Shown piece after piece: positions 12,301-24,321 of a stretch of DNA of 64,000 nt. The notes below the pieces were generated by a model. The model saw nothing but the letters and a program-made list of their open reading frames with translations, searched no databases and was not told the origin of the DNA. Numbering within the stretch: the first letter of the stretch is position 1; each line of letters begins with the position of its first letter. Origin of the DNA: Acanthaster planci (lineage: Eukaryota; Echinodermata; Asteroidea; Valvatida; Acanthasteridae); contig NW_019091684.1 of the NCBI RefSeq assembly GCF_001949145.1, forward strand, positions 48,721 through 112,720, written 5' to 3'. The position numbers and the translations under genes are program-made.

Positions 12301-15300
12301 AGGCAAAAAAAAAATCCCTCCAGGTTGCCTAGGTTAAGCTATTAAAGGCAAAGTGCCTTGCAACGGACATACCAGTTTGCACATCAAGCACATGTACAGC
12401 AGGCTTGGGCTCATTCAATCAAGGACTGGTCGCGAACTAGTTGTTGGTTCATGATGCAACTAGCGCATGTGCAGGGGAGTTGAAGTGTGAATGACCTCTA
12501 GAGTCAAACTATTATCTGGTCAAAGTAGCCTAGGGCAAAGTAACTAAACAATGTCATGTGAAAATGATCAATTACTGGTGCCGATATCCATCTCAGTTCT
12601 TTTTTCTGCCATTTTTTTTCTTAGAACTTGTCCTCTCTTCACTCTGATATTAAAAATGGTAAGGCTGTGCAGCAAACTATGTGACTAACCTTGGTAGGCT
12701 GATCATACATAATCAACTAGACTTGTCCAATCATCGTCGACGAGCGTACGTTTTATCGTAGTTAGTCAAATCAAATTATGGTTAACTATGGTATGATCCC
12801 TGATTGATCTTGCACGTTGATTTGAACACTTGATGGACAAAACTGCTAGTCAGTAAATCTTGGATTTAAAGACTTCACCAGGATTCCGCAGCATTCCACA
12901 ATCTTTAAAAAAAAATTTGAAACTTCTGTTCAGTCATGTTTATCTTATTGTTATTTTTAGACGGTCCTCGATTTTTGGAAGTCCCTGTCTCTGTGTCTGT
13001 GGATGAGGAAGGTCCCGCCCAGATGTCTTGCTCAGCTGATGGCAACCCCACCCCTACCATCAAGTGGACACGGCTGGGCTCTCGGGCCACCCTCAGCACC
13101 ATGCACATCCTGCAGTTTGACCTGGTGCGGGAGAGCGACGTGGGCACCTATGTCTGCATAGCCACCGTGCCGGGCTTTGAACCCATCATGAGCTACGGCC
13201 GGGTGGACATTAATGGTCAGTCAGGGGATAGCTGGTAGTAGCCGGTTGGACATTAATGGACAGTCAGGGGATAGCTGGTAGTAGCCGGTTGGACATTAAT
13301 GGTCAGTCAGGGGATAGCTGGTAGTAGCCGGTTGGACATTAATGGTCAGTCAGGGGATAGCTGGTAGTAGCCGGGTGGACATTAATNNNNNNNNNNNNNN
13401 NNNNNNNNNNNNNNNNNNNNNNNNNNNNNNNNNNNNNNNNNNNNNNNNNNNNNNNNNNNNNNNNNNNNNNNNNNNNNNNNNNNNNNNNNNNNNNNNNNNN
13501 NNNNNNNNNNNNNNNNNNNNNNNNNNNNNNNNNNNNNNNNNNNNNNNNNNNNNNNNNNNNNNNNNNNNNNNNNNNNNNNNNNNNNNNNNNNNNNNNNNNN
13601 NNNNNNNNNNNNNNNNNNNNNNNNNNNNNNNNNNNNNNNNNNNNNNNNNNNNNNNNNNNNNNNNNNNNNNNNNNNNNNNNNNNNNNNNNNNNNNNNNNNN
13701 NNNNNNNNNNNNNNNNNNNNNNNNNNNNNNNNNNNNNNNNNNNNNNNNNNNNNNNNNNNNNNNNNNNNNNNNNNNNNNNNNNNNNNNNNNNNNNNNNNNN
13801 NNNNNNNNNNNNNNNNNNNNNNNNNNNNNNNNNNNNNNNNNNNNNNNNNNNNNNNNNNNNNNNNNNNNNNNNNNNNNNNNNNNNNNNNNNNNNNNNNNNN
13901 NNNGGTCAGTGAGGGGATAGCTGGTAGTAGCCGGGTGGACGTTAATGGTCAGTAAGGGGAAAGCTGGTAGTAGCCGGTTGGACATTAATGGTCAGTCAGG
14001 GGATAGCTGCCAGTAGCTGAGTGGACATTAATGGTCAGGGGATAGCTGGTAGTAGCCGGGTGGACATTAATGGTCAGTCAGGGGATAGCTGGTAGTAGCC
14101 CTTCCCCCTTTTTTTTAATTGATCGAATTCCTGAACTCGGGTTTTTGAAAGAATTGGCACTGCACAGCAGAAAAGTGATGTCAGATGTATTAAGAATATC
14201 CTGTTAAGCATGACCAGTTTGTGCCGGCTGACTTGCCTGCACAACTTGACAGTCTGATCGTCACAGGGATGGCCATCAGCTTAACCTGTACATGCTAATC
14301 CCTATTGATTTATACACAAACACAACCTTGGAGAAGTCTTTGGAGGTGAACGGTGTGTTGAAAATGACCTTGGCCGTTCTGCACGGCCTGTTCTATCAGG
14401 AGAAGTACCGTATGTCTCCAACATCTCAGAGTGTTACAAAATGTGAGGTTGGGGTTAAAATCTGTTACAGATATTGTTCCAGTGACCCTAAGAAGCCATT
14501 GTATCTGGTGTTTTGGCTGAACTAGCATATCATATGGCTGTATATCTTGCATTTTGCAGTAGTTGGCCAAAATATGACTGTCCATAAGTGGGACTTTTGA
14601 TAGTGAAGATGTACATGTACGCATATTTTTAGATATTTTGGGGGCTTCACAGTGATTTGGATAAAACACCTCCCACAACACAGAGAAGTAAGAGGTCCTT
14701 CAGACATTGCAGATTACCTTGTCATAAGAGGAATCTTGTGTGTTCAGAAATGAAAACAATGAAAAACAGAAGATTGGGACCTAAAAAGTTCCTTGTAATA
14801 AGCGGAATGTTGCTCTTATTAACGAGGTTTAACTGCCGTCAGATTGCGCCATAAGAGTGGAAACTATCAATGAGTGTTTGGTCATCTGTTGACAGCCATT
14901 CCAGAGATCAAAAGTCCCAGCCAGCAGACAGCCAAGCTGGATGGCAAGGCTACCCTGGAGTGCTTCACTGACACCAAGCCGGACCCCTACCTGGCGATGT
15001 GGACCTGGGACGATCAGCAACTGGAGGAAGGTAGGCTGTCTCATGGTGAAGGGCCCGGATTCGATTTCTAGCCAAATGTGGAAAGGGGACTCCCCTGGAT
15101 CATCTGATACGATGACCATGCCACCATAAATAATACCAGCATTGCTTTGTTAGAGTCCAGTACCACGTCCTGCTTTTCCAAAATCACTTCCACTGTCTGG
15201 CCACTTTTTTAACAAAAATCACATCGTACGCCTGGATTGGATATCTGGTTCAGATGTGATTTTTAAATGATGCCTGCCAAAATCACTTTCTATCTCCACT

Positions 15301-18300
15301 ATCACATCCGCCCAAATCATCGTTCCATTTGAGTCAGGAAATCACATCCTGGGCCCAATTTTACGGAAATGCTCGGCAGCAGAAAAGTCACGCTTACTAT
15401 AGCCGAGAAATTTGCTGACCCTAAGCTCCATTTCGTGGTGGTGCTTGGCGTGGTGGAGATTTCCATTGCTTTGTCACTACGTCAAGCAAAGTGTTCGTCC
15501 AAGATAAGTATGCCTTTTGCCGTGCTTGCTGTGTACCATGGTCTTCATGAAATATGTAGAGCCACTGCTAATGTAAAAATCTTGTGCCTAGCAGTGCCGT
15601 TAAATGGGGCCAGGGCCATTTGCCATGTCTGTTCTGCAGCGGATTTCATGAAACGTTCCCAACCATGCCAACAGCGTTCACGTCACTCATGCCATGTTTT
15701 ATTGCTTACGTTGCTTACGAAATTGTAGGAAAGTTGTCCTCACCCACTGGGCTCAACGTAGACATTCACTCTTTACAGAAGTGAACATTTTCCTGTTCAG
15801 TCACTGTCCTGTAGAATTCAACTCAAAGAGTGTGGTATAACTGAACATTAATTATGTATTGCAGATTTATAATAATTACTGCTTTATTTTAAATGACTTA
15901 CTTCCAAATTCTTGTGATTGTGTTTTAAAAGTAGGAGTGTGGCAGAGACGTCTTCAATCAATGATGTATGCTCTTGGGGTACAATTCTTTTATGGACGTC
16001 TTGTACCTAATTACAGATATTCCCATCCAGACCGTTCATGCCCCGGCAGATTGTTCCCACGGGCATACATGCCCCACGGTGGAACGATCCAAAGGAGTGG
16101 TCCCCGTTCCAACGGGCACACATATCATTCTAGAGGAATGCTGGAATGGTCTGGTGGAATGGTCTGAAACAACGGAAACATTCCGACTTTTGAGATACTT
16201 CCTTTCAGGGAATTCCACATCACATGCTTCATTGTTAGTGTCAATTAATTGAATCAAACGATTCCATAATAAAAAAAAGAACAATTACTCTGTCCAAACA
16301 ATATTGAAACCTTGCGGCCCAAATTGTGTGATTGTCATTATTAATGAAAACATTTTTTACTTAACTCTCCTTGTACTTCAGGGACAGTGGGACGTTTTAC
16401 TGCCACAAAGCGAGAGGCGAACGGCGGCGTACTGAGTGAGCTAGTTATTGATGGGGTCACACCAGCTGACTTTGGTGTGTACAACTGCACCATGATGAAT
16501 GAAGTTGGAGACGTGTCCTTGTTGATCACACTCATACAGCAAGGTGAGATCTTCACGAGGTGCCGGACCACACGTAGTGCCTGGCGTATCACCGCGTGGT
16601 GCAACCTTGTTTCACAACAGGGATGTTCAATCTTGCGGCAGTCGCAGGATTCCGACTTTTGCCTATTTTGGGAAAAAATTTCCTGCCTTTGGCATTTGTT
16701 GGGTGGAACAAGAATATTTTAACAGGTGGGAATTAACCACTATTCATAAATACCCCAGACAGTCTCCCTATGCAACGATGTGCAGCTTGACTGTGTATTT
16801 AACATTTGATAATGCCCACTGAGAAGTGATAATGCCCGCTGCGTAAGTCACGTGGTGGCACCTGGATACAGGACAGTTTAATCGGGTCTGATTGGTCAAG
16901 ATTCTGTGTGCATGCGGCTCGCCACGCATGTGCCAAGTCCATGTGAGGAGATTCTTTCAGACAATTTCTGCAAGAAACTTACCACAAAATGCACAGGATG
17001 GTCAGGAAAATTAAAATAAAATTCTAGAACAATATCAGTCTAAATCCATCATATGTTGGCTTCTTTTGACTCTCCGACTTATAAGATATTTATGAATGGG
17101 AATAAATATATTCTTGGCTGGTCTTACACTAATGTTGAAGACTGGCTCATGAGACTGAATGCTGATAATGCCACCGACCTTTGACTCGCGCCATTTGTTA
17201 CGCCCATACACGTTTAAGCCCGTATTTCCTTATTAAAATTTTCAAAAGATACAGTATTCTATCTCAGGATGCCACATTTCTGGGTAAAATGATTTGATTT
17301 GCGCATAGCATGGGGCAGTGTAAAAGCCGTGTCTTTTGAAATACACGTATGCAGAAATTCACTGTTGCTTCACAGAGGGAGTCACATGGTTCCTTTCATA
17401 AGACTTCATTGACCCGGCTCTCCAGAAGTTCTCAGCTTTTCCTGTCATCCGCCCTTCCTTCCTTGTTGTATTCTTCTATTTGTTCAGATCTGGATCTGAT
17501 TGTTTGGATAATAATCGCTGTCATCGGAACTTCTGCGGTTATCTTTGTCTTGACCATCATCGTCATGTTCTACTGCCGAAGAAAGTGGCAAAGTGAGTCC
17601 AGTTCTCAGTGACATAGATCACCTGTGTCACCATTGTCATTCTTTACGTCATTATGCTCTTAATCGCCAGTGACAGTTCCCGTATTATCACCTTGATTAA
17701 CGTAATAAGTCTGACCGTCATTACATGTACCTTGATGACTGCTGTTTTCCCCATCTTCATTTGAGTCATCAGGGCTACCATCGCTACGCCAGTCGTGGTA
17801 ATTGTTAGTTTCATTGTTATCACCCAGAATGCCTAGGTAACCTTTATCACCATCATCAGTGTCACCACTGCGACCCTCACCACCATTGTTACCATCATCC
17901 TTACAGTATCAATGTCGTCATTGCGGCCCAGTTAGCACACCCACTTCTCCTTTGCTTTGACCTCAGGGAGGAAGAAGGCCACATCCCTCAACAAGGGCAA
18001 AGTCCAGCTGGAGATCGTGCGGAAACTCACCACCGACGATGACGACCAGAGGACCAACTCGGACAGCTACAGCTACAATGCCACTCCCCCCAGCACCCCA
18101 GGGAAGCCACGCTATGCCGAGCCGTACGAGTTCACCCGGGGGCGACGCGACTCATTTGATGACCCTCACTATCGAGCTCCGAGGCGTCAGTCAGATGGCT
18201 ATTCGTATGACGGGAATCACCCCGATCGATACCCTGATAGATACGCTGAAAATGAGTATTCTGAACCCATCGTCCGTAGGGTAAAGCACTTTTCTTTTTA

Positions 18301-18828
18301 AAAGGGGTCCTTTTCTTTCACTGTCTATATGAACCTCGCACCATCTGAAATCACTTTCAGAGGGAAAAAACTTTGAAAATTCATACATACGTGCTTCATT
18401 GTCATGTCTGAAATTGGACAAGCATTGTTTGTTGTTAAATTTTCGTGTGTCGATAGAACTGACTTGTAGCATGTTTTGTTGTTGGTTCACAGAAGGTGGA
18501 TGATGACCGAGTCTCATACCATTCAGACCGATCGGAGGACTATGGCCGTAGGGACCATGGAGACAGTCGCTACGACGATGCCATGTATGATGACGAAGTC
18601 AAGCAGTACAACTCCAAGGATCCCCGCTACGCCGATGACACTCCCTACGACGACCAAAGCTATGGTAACCGTAGCTACGAAGACAGCGAGGAGCGCAGCC
18701 ATGGTGACCGTCGCTATGATGACGGTTACTCATATGAGGATAGCAGTCGCCGCTACAGCTACACAGGCTCAGAGGGGGGCTCTGATGCCTCCCAGGTGGC
18801 TAGGAACAAACTGGCCACCAACGTGTGA
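391..18828 (+). CDS. KIRREL: Kirrel/Neph-like five-Ig adhesion receptor, 12 exons, complete
   Basis: Exons: 391-511, 4849-5020, 7462-7613, 9807-10124, 11434-11568, 11925-12044, 12961-13215, 14896-15030, 16382-16543, 17488-17592, 17967-18280, 18493-18828. They sum to 2325 nt (774 residues) with all phases matching. An in-frame TAA at 298-300 with no ATG between supports the start. Order: signal peptide with hydrophobic core LLLVVAVMIV (residues 23-32); Ig1 (about 45-148), Ig2 (149-254), Ig3 (255-339), Ig4 (340-424), Ig5 (425-523), each with both Ig cysteines and a core Trp; membrane span (about 527-550) followed by CRRKW; cytoplasmic tail to 774. Ig1 (QSFQEEPSDTAVVIGE, then EYNLQI and DDGEYHCQV), the YGP start of Ig4 and an Ig5 split over two exons match the Kirrel/Neph/Roughest family. 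Known members mediate homo- and heterophilic cell adhesion with nephrin-type partners. The tail carries repeated Tyr-Asp-Asp motifs and ends ATNV, a class I PDZ ligand. Which vertebrate paralogue is closest cannot be told. Confidence 0.93.
4170..4350. repeat. Direct and inverted repeats of GTCCGACGCCTCATA
   Basis: About four variants of the motif AAGTCCGACGCCTCATA occur here. Two near 4320-4345 are inverted relative to those at 4175-4270 (GGCGTTGGACCTATAAGGCGTCGGACTTA on the plus strand is their approximate complement). The block could fold into a large hairpin inside KIRREL intron 1. It looks like a decayed foldback-type element; no function is visible. Confidence 0.5.
4498..4656 (-). mobile_element. 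CAGGGGTG-ended MITE, copy 1
   Basis: The element starts CAGAGGTGTGAGAATTCAGC and ends GTGGCCACTCACACCCCTG. The interior repeats TTTCAGCTTTTTT. The same unit occurs in reverse orientation at 47507-47679 and, more decayed, at 27828-27980. The short terminal inverted repeats of type CAGGGGTGTGAG resemble hAT-superfamily ends. It is non-coding and sits in KIRREL intron 1. Confidence 0.65.
12407..12812 (+). mobile_element. About 400-bp dispersed element, copy 1 (KIRREL intron 6)
   Basis: The block begins GGGCTCATTCAATCAAGGAC and ends near TGATTGATCTTG. A second copy in the same orientation lies at 45582-45963. Both share GGTTCATGATG, AGCGCATGTGCAG, GAAAATGGTCA-like and GTTAACTATGGT segments in the same order. 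In copy 2 the ends (GGGCGAGTTCAATCAAG and CTTGAATTTAACTTGCCC) form an imperfect inverted repeat of about 17 bp, which suggests a MITE. It has no open frame. Confidence 0.6.
13198..14100 (+). repeat. 43-bp minisatellite overlapping the KIRREL exon 7 splice donor
   Basis: Units of 43 bp run from the last bases of exon 7 into intron 7. Four exact-length units occupy 13215-13386, and about five more (one of 39 bp) run from 13904 to 14100; the middle is an N gap. Each unit contains the exon end GTGGACATTAATG followed by the donor GTCAGT, so the array multiplies a 5' splice site. Reading past the first donor meets an in-frame TAG within one unit, so only the first donor keeps the reading frame. Confidence 0.95.
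13387..13903. other. Assembly gap of 517 N inside the minisatellite
   Basis: The sequence is undetermined. The array is in the same register on both sides (attaat before, ggtcag after), so the gap most likely contains more 43-bp units. Confidence 0.95.
15214..15264. repeat. Perfect 12-bp inverted repeat in KIRREL intron 8
   Basis: AAAAATCACATC (15214-15225) is followed after 27 bases by its exact complement GATGTGATTTTT (15253-15264). Further aaatcac words lie nearby at 15181 and 15280-15350. It is probably the core of a decayed palindromic element. Confidence 0.5.
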
Positions 18829-20134
18829 TGACGGCATCGGTGTGGCTTGGCTGCAGGAACTGAGCTTTGAATGGTTCAATTCATCATCAGTGTTCCAGGT
18901 TCATTCATTGAACGATTTGAGCTCATTTGAGCGATTCATTGCTCAGAGATAGTTTTATGCGGTGGCAGTGGTATGACAAGATTAAGTTTTTCATCAGAAA
19001 TGGCAAAGGAAATTTTGTTTCCGTGCACACAGTCGTACCTTTTTGACCAGGGCGAAAAAACCTGGCAACCAAAAAATTAACACTTCCCTGAGATAGATTT
19101 GTAGGAAAAGTACTTGATTTGTACCTGCTGTTTTGGGTCAGAATCCTGCAATTTGTCCCACGTTACGGGCCTTTGATTTTCCTCAAATGCCAGGCTCTTT
19201 CGCGCATGCTCTCATTTTACCAGCGGGAAGGGTGCTGATCAAAGCTTCAGTCAGTTTTGCGGGTTCAGCAAGCTGTACATGGGGGTGTTTGGATTTGACA
19301 GCTTCATCTTTGGCTGGATCAATCTGTTGTGCACGTGTAAAACACTAGCGGACTCTGACAAATTGATATGTTCTTGCTCTAGAGGTAAGTGAAAACTTGC
19401 CAAAGTGTGACCTAGCAAGCACCTTACTTTTTCGTAGTGTTACTGGAAACCTGTGGTTTGGACGGTCCTTAGACATGAAATGTAATCTGCATGTAGTAAG
19501 ACGCAATCCTTACCGACATTTTCTGACATCGATTCTGCGTTTCAAGGCAGGGCAAGACTTAATAACTCTTTTTGTACTGAGGGCTCGCCACAGTAGGCCA
19601 ATCACTGGTTGGTGAAAACTACAATTGTAACATAAGCACATGAACAGTCAGTATTGCTGCTGTACTGTACATTAAAGTCATGCATGGAGTTACCACAATG
19701 CCGCCCCACTACTGTCATGTAAAAGTGACATCCTGTCGAGCGTGTCCATTTTTGTGAACAAACTTGTTGAAAACTTGAAATTTAGTGACAGCTTTAGCGT
19801 AGCTCTTTGAATAGGCCCGCATGTACATGTAAGTCAGCATTTGTATGGCACGTTTACTGCTGTGTTATTGAAGTTAATTGAAACTCACTGTCAGTATTAT
19901 AAGTGTTGTTTTGCTCTCAAGTAAAGATGTCCTTACCTGTATAAAGACCACAGATGATTTTTACTGTGGATTTTTAATGAATACACTCAGAAAATGTGCT
20001 TGTCGGATACTTTTGCATCGCATTGAGAGTACTTTGAAATTTGGTCCATCTCACTCCAGTAAGTTTTACAAACACATAAGTCAGTTCAAAATGCCCACAT
20101 TCAGGATGCTTCCAAAGTATTTCCATGCATGAGG

Positions 20135-20140
20135 AATAAA
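20135..20140 (+). terminator. Candidate poly(A) signal for the Kirrel-like gene
   Basis: AATAAA lies 1.3 kb downstream of the KIRREL stop codon. It is the first canonical hexamer I noticed. Usage cannot be shown from sequence alone. Confidence 0.25.
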
Positions 20141-20328
20141 AAGTTAGGCCTCTCGTTATTTATGATTAAAGTCTGGTTGATACTCTGCACTGAAGTGAAC
20201 TTGAATGTGGTTTTTGTAAAGCCAGATCAAATATCCGTCTTGTGATTTTGCAGAAGTGGAACACATTTCAACCCAAGTGAATTTCGCTTAACTTTCTTGT
20301 TCTCTTGTACCAGTAGTATGAAAAAGCC

Positions 20329-20625
20329 TTAACCCTCCAGCCTACTTTGGCTAGAAGCCCTGCCAGACATCAGTCTGCATCATTGGTCAAAGTGGCTTGC
20401 CGGGCTAGTGTAACAAGATCCAACAGGTCAACTCTCCCCAAGGCCAAACAGCCTGGGAGTCTGTGGTTGTCAGTCACCACAGGACCCACCAGTGGCATTG
20501 TTCAATGGGACGAGCTCCCGTTGTCTCAACATAGCCAGTTTGTTGGGCTGCTGTTGATTGCCCAGCCCATCAAAGTGCATCAGACTTTTTCACCTGATGC
20601 CCTGTGCTGCGTCTGGTAGGGTTAG
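20329..20625 (+). repeat. Dispersed repeat, intact copy of the element that surrounds the ARCN1 pseudo-exon
   Basis: The sequence from TTAACCCTCCAGCC to about 20625 recurs in reverse complement in three collinear pieces at 38376-38455, about 38990-39085 and 39214-39262. Shared words include AACAAGATCCAAC, GGCTTCTAGCCAAAGTA (gggtttctagccaaagta in the other copy), TTGTTGGGCTGCTGTT and CATCAGACTTTT. It begins at a TTAA. It is non-coding and its class is unknown. Confidence 0.6.
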
Positions 20626-23600
20626 GGCTTAGGCACAGCTGTAATATAAATGCCCAGCTCCGCCTCTCACTGGAATCACTCACGGAAGGCAGGACAGTGC
20701 TAGCTAGGTAGCAGAAGGGCTCCAACCTGTTACAGAATGCTGTACATTTTCGCCCCAATTAAAATTTACAGTTTGCCACTTCAGATACATTCCAGTATTG
20801 CTTTGTAATGCCATGAGGTCCATACAAATAGTTGGGAAGTGTTAATGTTTAACAATACGGTTCTTAAAACTTGAGGATACATGTATTTCACAATGAAGCT
20901 TTGTCTTGAGAGTACAACTAATGGAATGATTGAAAAGATATTTCAAACTGCGTGTTGTTACATTTTCGAAATTGGCTGGAAAGCTGTGTAAAAAGCACTG
21001 TGTTGTGTTTTGAAGCCAAATTCAAATTTAACTTCTTTTGCATAAATCTTTGTTTAATTTACTTGTGTGGCATTGTTATAAATGTCCTTGTGATCACAGC
21101 AGAGTTGGCAAAATCGTCCTCTTGCCACATCAACATGAATTGTTGACGGTCTTTGTGATGCATTCCGCTTCTTACTTCAAAACACACCAAAGGGACAAGT
21201 ACATATACAGCCAATTATTGTGACCTTCACATTTTAATGGTTCAGTACTTGAGAGTTATTTTCATGTCAAATTCAGTGATGCATCTTGATAACCATGTGT
21301 ACACGGCACTTGTACCCGTGTAAACACAAAAAACCTGAACATGTCACAGGTGTACCGGATTCTGCCGCTGTGAGTAGACTTGTAGGAGATAAAAGGCTAT
21401 TGTATTATAAATTGAAGACACCGGCAGAGAACACCACAAAGTCTGCTGCTGGCCATGGACAGGGCATACATCTGTAAAATGCTCATGTTCAAATAGACAC
21501 CTGAAAGGTACCTACATGTATTAAGTATGCACACATTTGTACAATGCTTGGCAAATGGGAATGTCCCTTTGAAATTATGCGCGGCAGTCAACGTGTTAAT
21601 TTACAATGTACTGTTTTTCTAGGAAACAGGTTTTTCGGATGTAGATTTCTTTTGTATCTAGTATACCTGTACATACCCAGTAGTACTATAGTTTGACAGC
21701 ATGTAAATATGAACCATGGAAGCTTTGATTAAACAGTAGGAAGGGCATTCAGTCCACCTGCTCACGTTTCTGTTTACAACCAATGGCGGTGGAAAGATTT
21801 TCCAAAGTGGAGGGGGGGTACAGTGTGAGACGATCAGGCATCAGCCATCAGTGCCCTAATCCATTGAAGCAGGGGTGAGATTTGTCAGGTTTTTTCCCCA
21901 TTTTGGTATTTTCTTGGTTTTCAAACAGTTGGGGAAATGTTGAGATCTCCTTTAAGGTGCTTTTAATGATAAAAGTTGATAAATAACCCAAAAATGGGCA
22001 TTGGGGGTACGGTACCTTGAGGCAGACAAATTTATACCATAGTCCCAGGGCCTGCACTGCTGTGGGCCTTCAAAACCGCTGGTCGGATTATTTCATGGCT
22101 ATTTGCTATTCCTCCAATCTCACCCCTGGCGATGGCCCGCCCTATTGCACACAGTTTGTCAAAAGCATTCAGGACAGACAGTCCTGCACTCACCACCACC
22201 TCCAGTATGTTAAACACTTGGCTGTACACCTGTCACTCTCCAGTCTATCACAAGTCAATCACCACTACGTGTATTGTCACATCACACATTGCGATTGAGT
22301 CATCACGTTGCTGTCTTACCTACCTATAGTACTTGGAAAGCCTTTGTCTCACACTGTCAAGTTAATTGACATTTGATTGACCAGCCCTTGACTAGTAAAA
22401 GCCTCACTGTCATTCTGGTGGAAAGAAATTCACATTAATCTGAGCCTGTTTAATAGTTTGGTTACTTGTTTGCCTTTCTTTTGTTCCTTTTTGTTTTGTC
22501 TTGATTTTTTTATTCATTAATTTACTGTTTATTTTTTAATCGGTTGTTATGGGGTGATCTTGTATTGTTTTGCTTTTGTCAGGGTTTGTCTTCTTGTCTC
22601 TCTGTTGTACACGTAGTTTTTGCCCCAGAACCTTGGTTGTGAAGTCAGTTGAGTCCAAACCATCCTCTAGAACATTCAGCTCAGCAAGGCAACCAAGCTA
22701 ACTGTACACATGCTGCTCTCCAGAGATGTAGAAAAAGCGTAACCGTAAGTAATATCTGATCTATTACCTAAACTTCAACCTTAGAATATTGGAAGACACC
22801 CATGTACAGTTTTTAGAGGTCGACCTTTTTTTTAAAAAAAGTATTATGCATAATTTGAAATAAGTTAACCTGTACTTGTTTTTTTGTTCATGTAGATTTA
22901 GTGTGGCTTTACCGAGTACTCTAAACATAATAAATTTAACCAAAGCATGTACTTGTTTCTAAGCAGTATATTTATTTTTATTCTCCAGTTTTCTTTCTGT
23001 AAATTAAAGATTTTGAGGGTCTTTCCCAACCAATGAAATTATTCCAGCTTTTTTCATTGATAGCATTTTGCTCACTATGAAGCCTGGCACGAATTGAATC
23101 AAAGACTGCTTGCCATTGTCATGGCATCATTCCAATAAAGGTTTTTTTGGAAGTACACAAACCTTTTAAAGTGTCTATCTGTATCCACTGTCTCGCTTTA
23201 AAAATGCAATCGTTAAATTTTCTTGAAAGGTGCAAGTACATTGTACTGAAGTATTTGGACCTGCGAGTTGGAATAATAATTAAAGAAGATGTGCTTGGTA
23301 GCCACCTTTCCAGTAATTGTTTTTGTTATGGAGGGATAGCACAAAATCCCTACTCGTGTATCCCTGTGGAACGAAAGCCCTTACCAGGATAGCGGCTGCC
23401 ATGCACAACCTTTATAGAGGAATGTAACACGCACATTCCATCTGCATGTAAGCATGGTGTCACCGCAGTAATGCTTTCTAATTTTGGTCCTTGGATTAGT
23501 TTACAAGTTCATCCTTAGTGCTTCTTTGGCAGTCATAAGACAGCATTCTTAGATGGGACTCTAACCGACAAACCCCAACCTCCTGCAGGGAGTTTATCTA

Positions 23601-23907
23601 CCATCAGCAACCTTTACTTGGAAGTGTACAAAAACATTTCGCCTCTATTTAAATCTATAAAAAGGGAACTGTGCATAAAAACCGTAACATAACACGTGAT
23701 CTAAATGAACAGAACAGCCGAAACTATGTAATAAAGAAACTACCTATGTAATAACAATATACAAGGACTTCAGACCCCTGACAACCAGATAAAAACCAGT
23801 CAAAAAAATACGTGCTATAGAGTTACTAGCAAACATTATGGGGCTCATCATGCTGGCAGTGTTTTGTGAATATTCACAAATTCGTTTAACACTCCACAAG
23901 CTAACCT

Positions 23908-24321
23908 TTAACCCCTTGCTGACGGGAATTTCTTTCCGAAAGCCGACTCCAAGAATTCCATCCTCACTTGGCCACGAAGGCCACCTACCAAACAGCAAAT
24001 TTTCAGTTTGTGGCCCTGCATGCTCTGCACGCTTTGAATTACTCGGTGAAAAGGCTCATTGTTCGGTGGCATGCGGCTCTACTCACCCTTCCACATTCCC
24101 GTTGCCTCTTTTCAAAGTGGGGACTATTGTGAAGCTGGTGAATATGATGCAAAATCGGTCTTTTCAATTCTGGGCTACGCACAAAGACCAATTACCAAAT
24201 ATACAAGAGCCAGGTTCTGCCTTCTTTCACCGTGTTCGCTTGAGCGTGGGCCGAGAATAATAGCTGAAAAGGATCTAAATTTTTACAGCGGCTACAGCCA
24301 CTTCCCGGTGCGAAGGGTTAA
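23908..24321. mobile_element. TTAA-flanked MITE, piggyBac-like ends (414 bp)
   Basis: The left end is TTAACCCCTTGCTGACGGGA and the right end is TTCCCGGTGCGAAGGGTTAA, which form imperfect terminal inverted repeats of about 20 bp. TTAA at both borders is the target site duplication typical of piggyBac-type transposons. No transposase is present, so it is non-autonomous. A 140-codon open frame at 23838-24260 crosses the left border and is judged spurious. Confidence 0.6.

Noticed and set aside
13342-13985. Long open frames over the N runs (also at 25309-26327)
   Set aside because: They consist almost wholly of undetermined bases.
23838-24260. 140-codon plus-strand frame
   Set aside because: It crosses the border of a TTAA-flanked MITE and resembles no protein.
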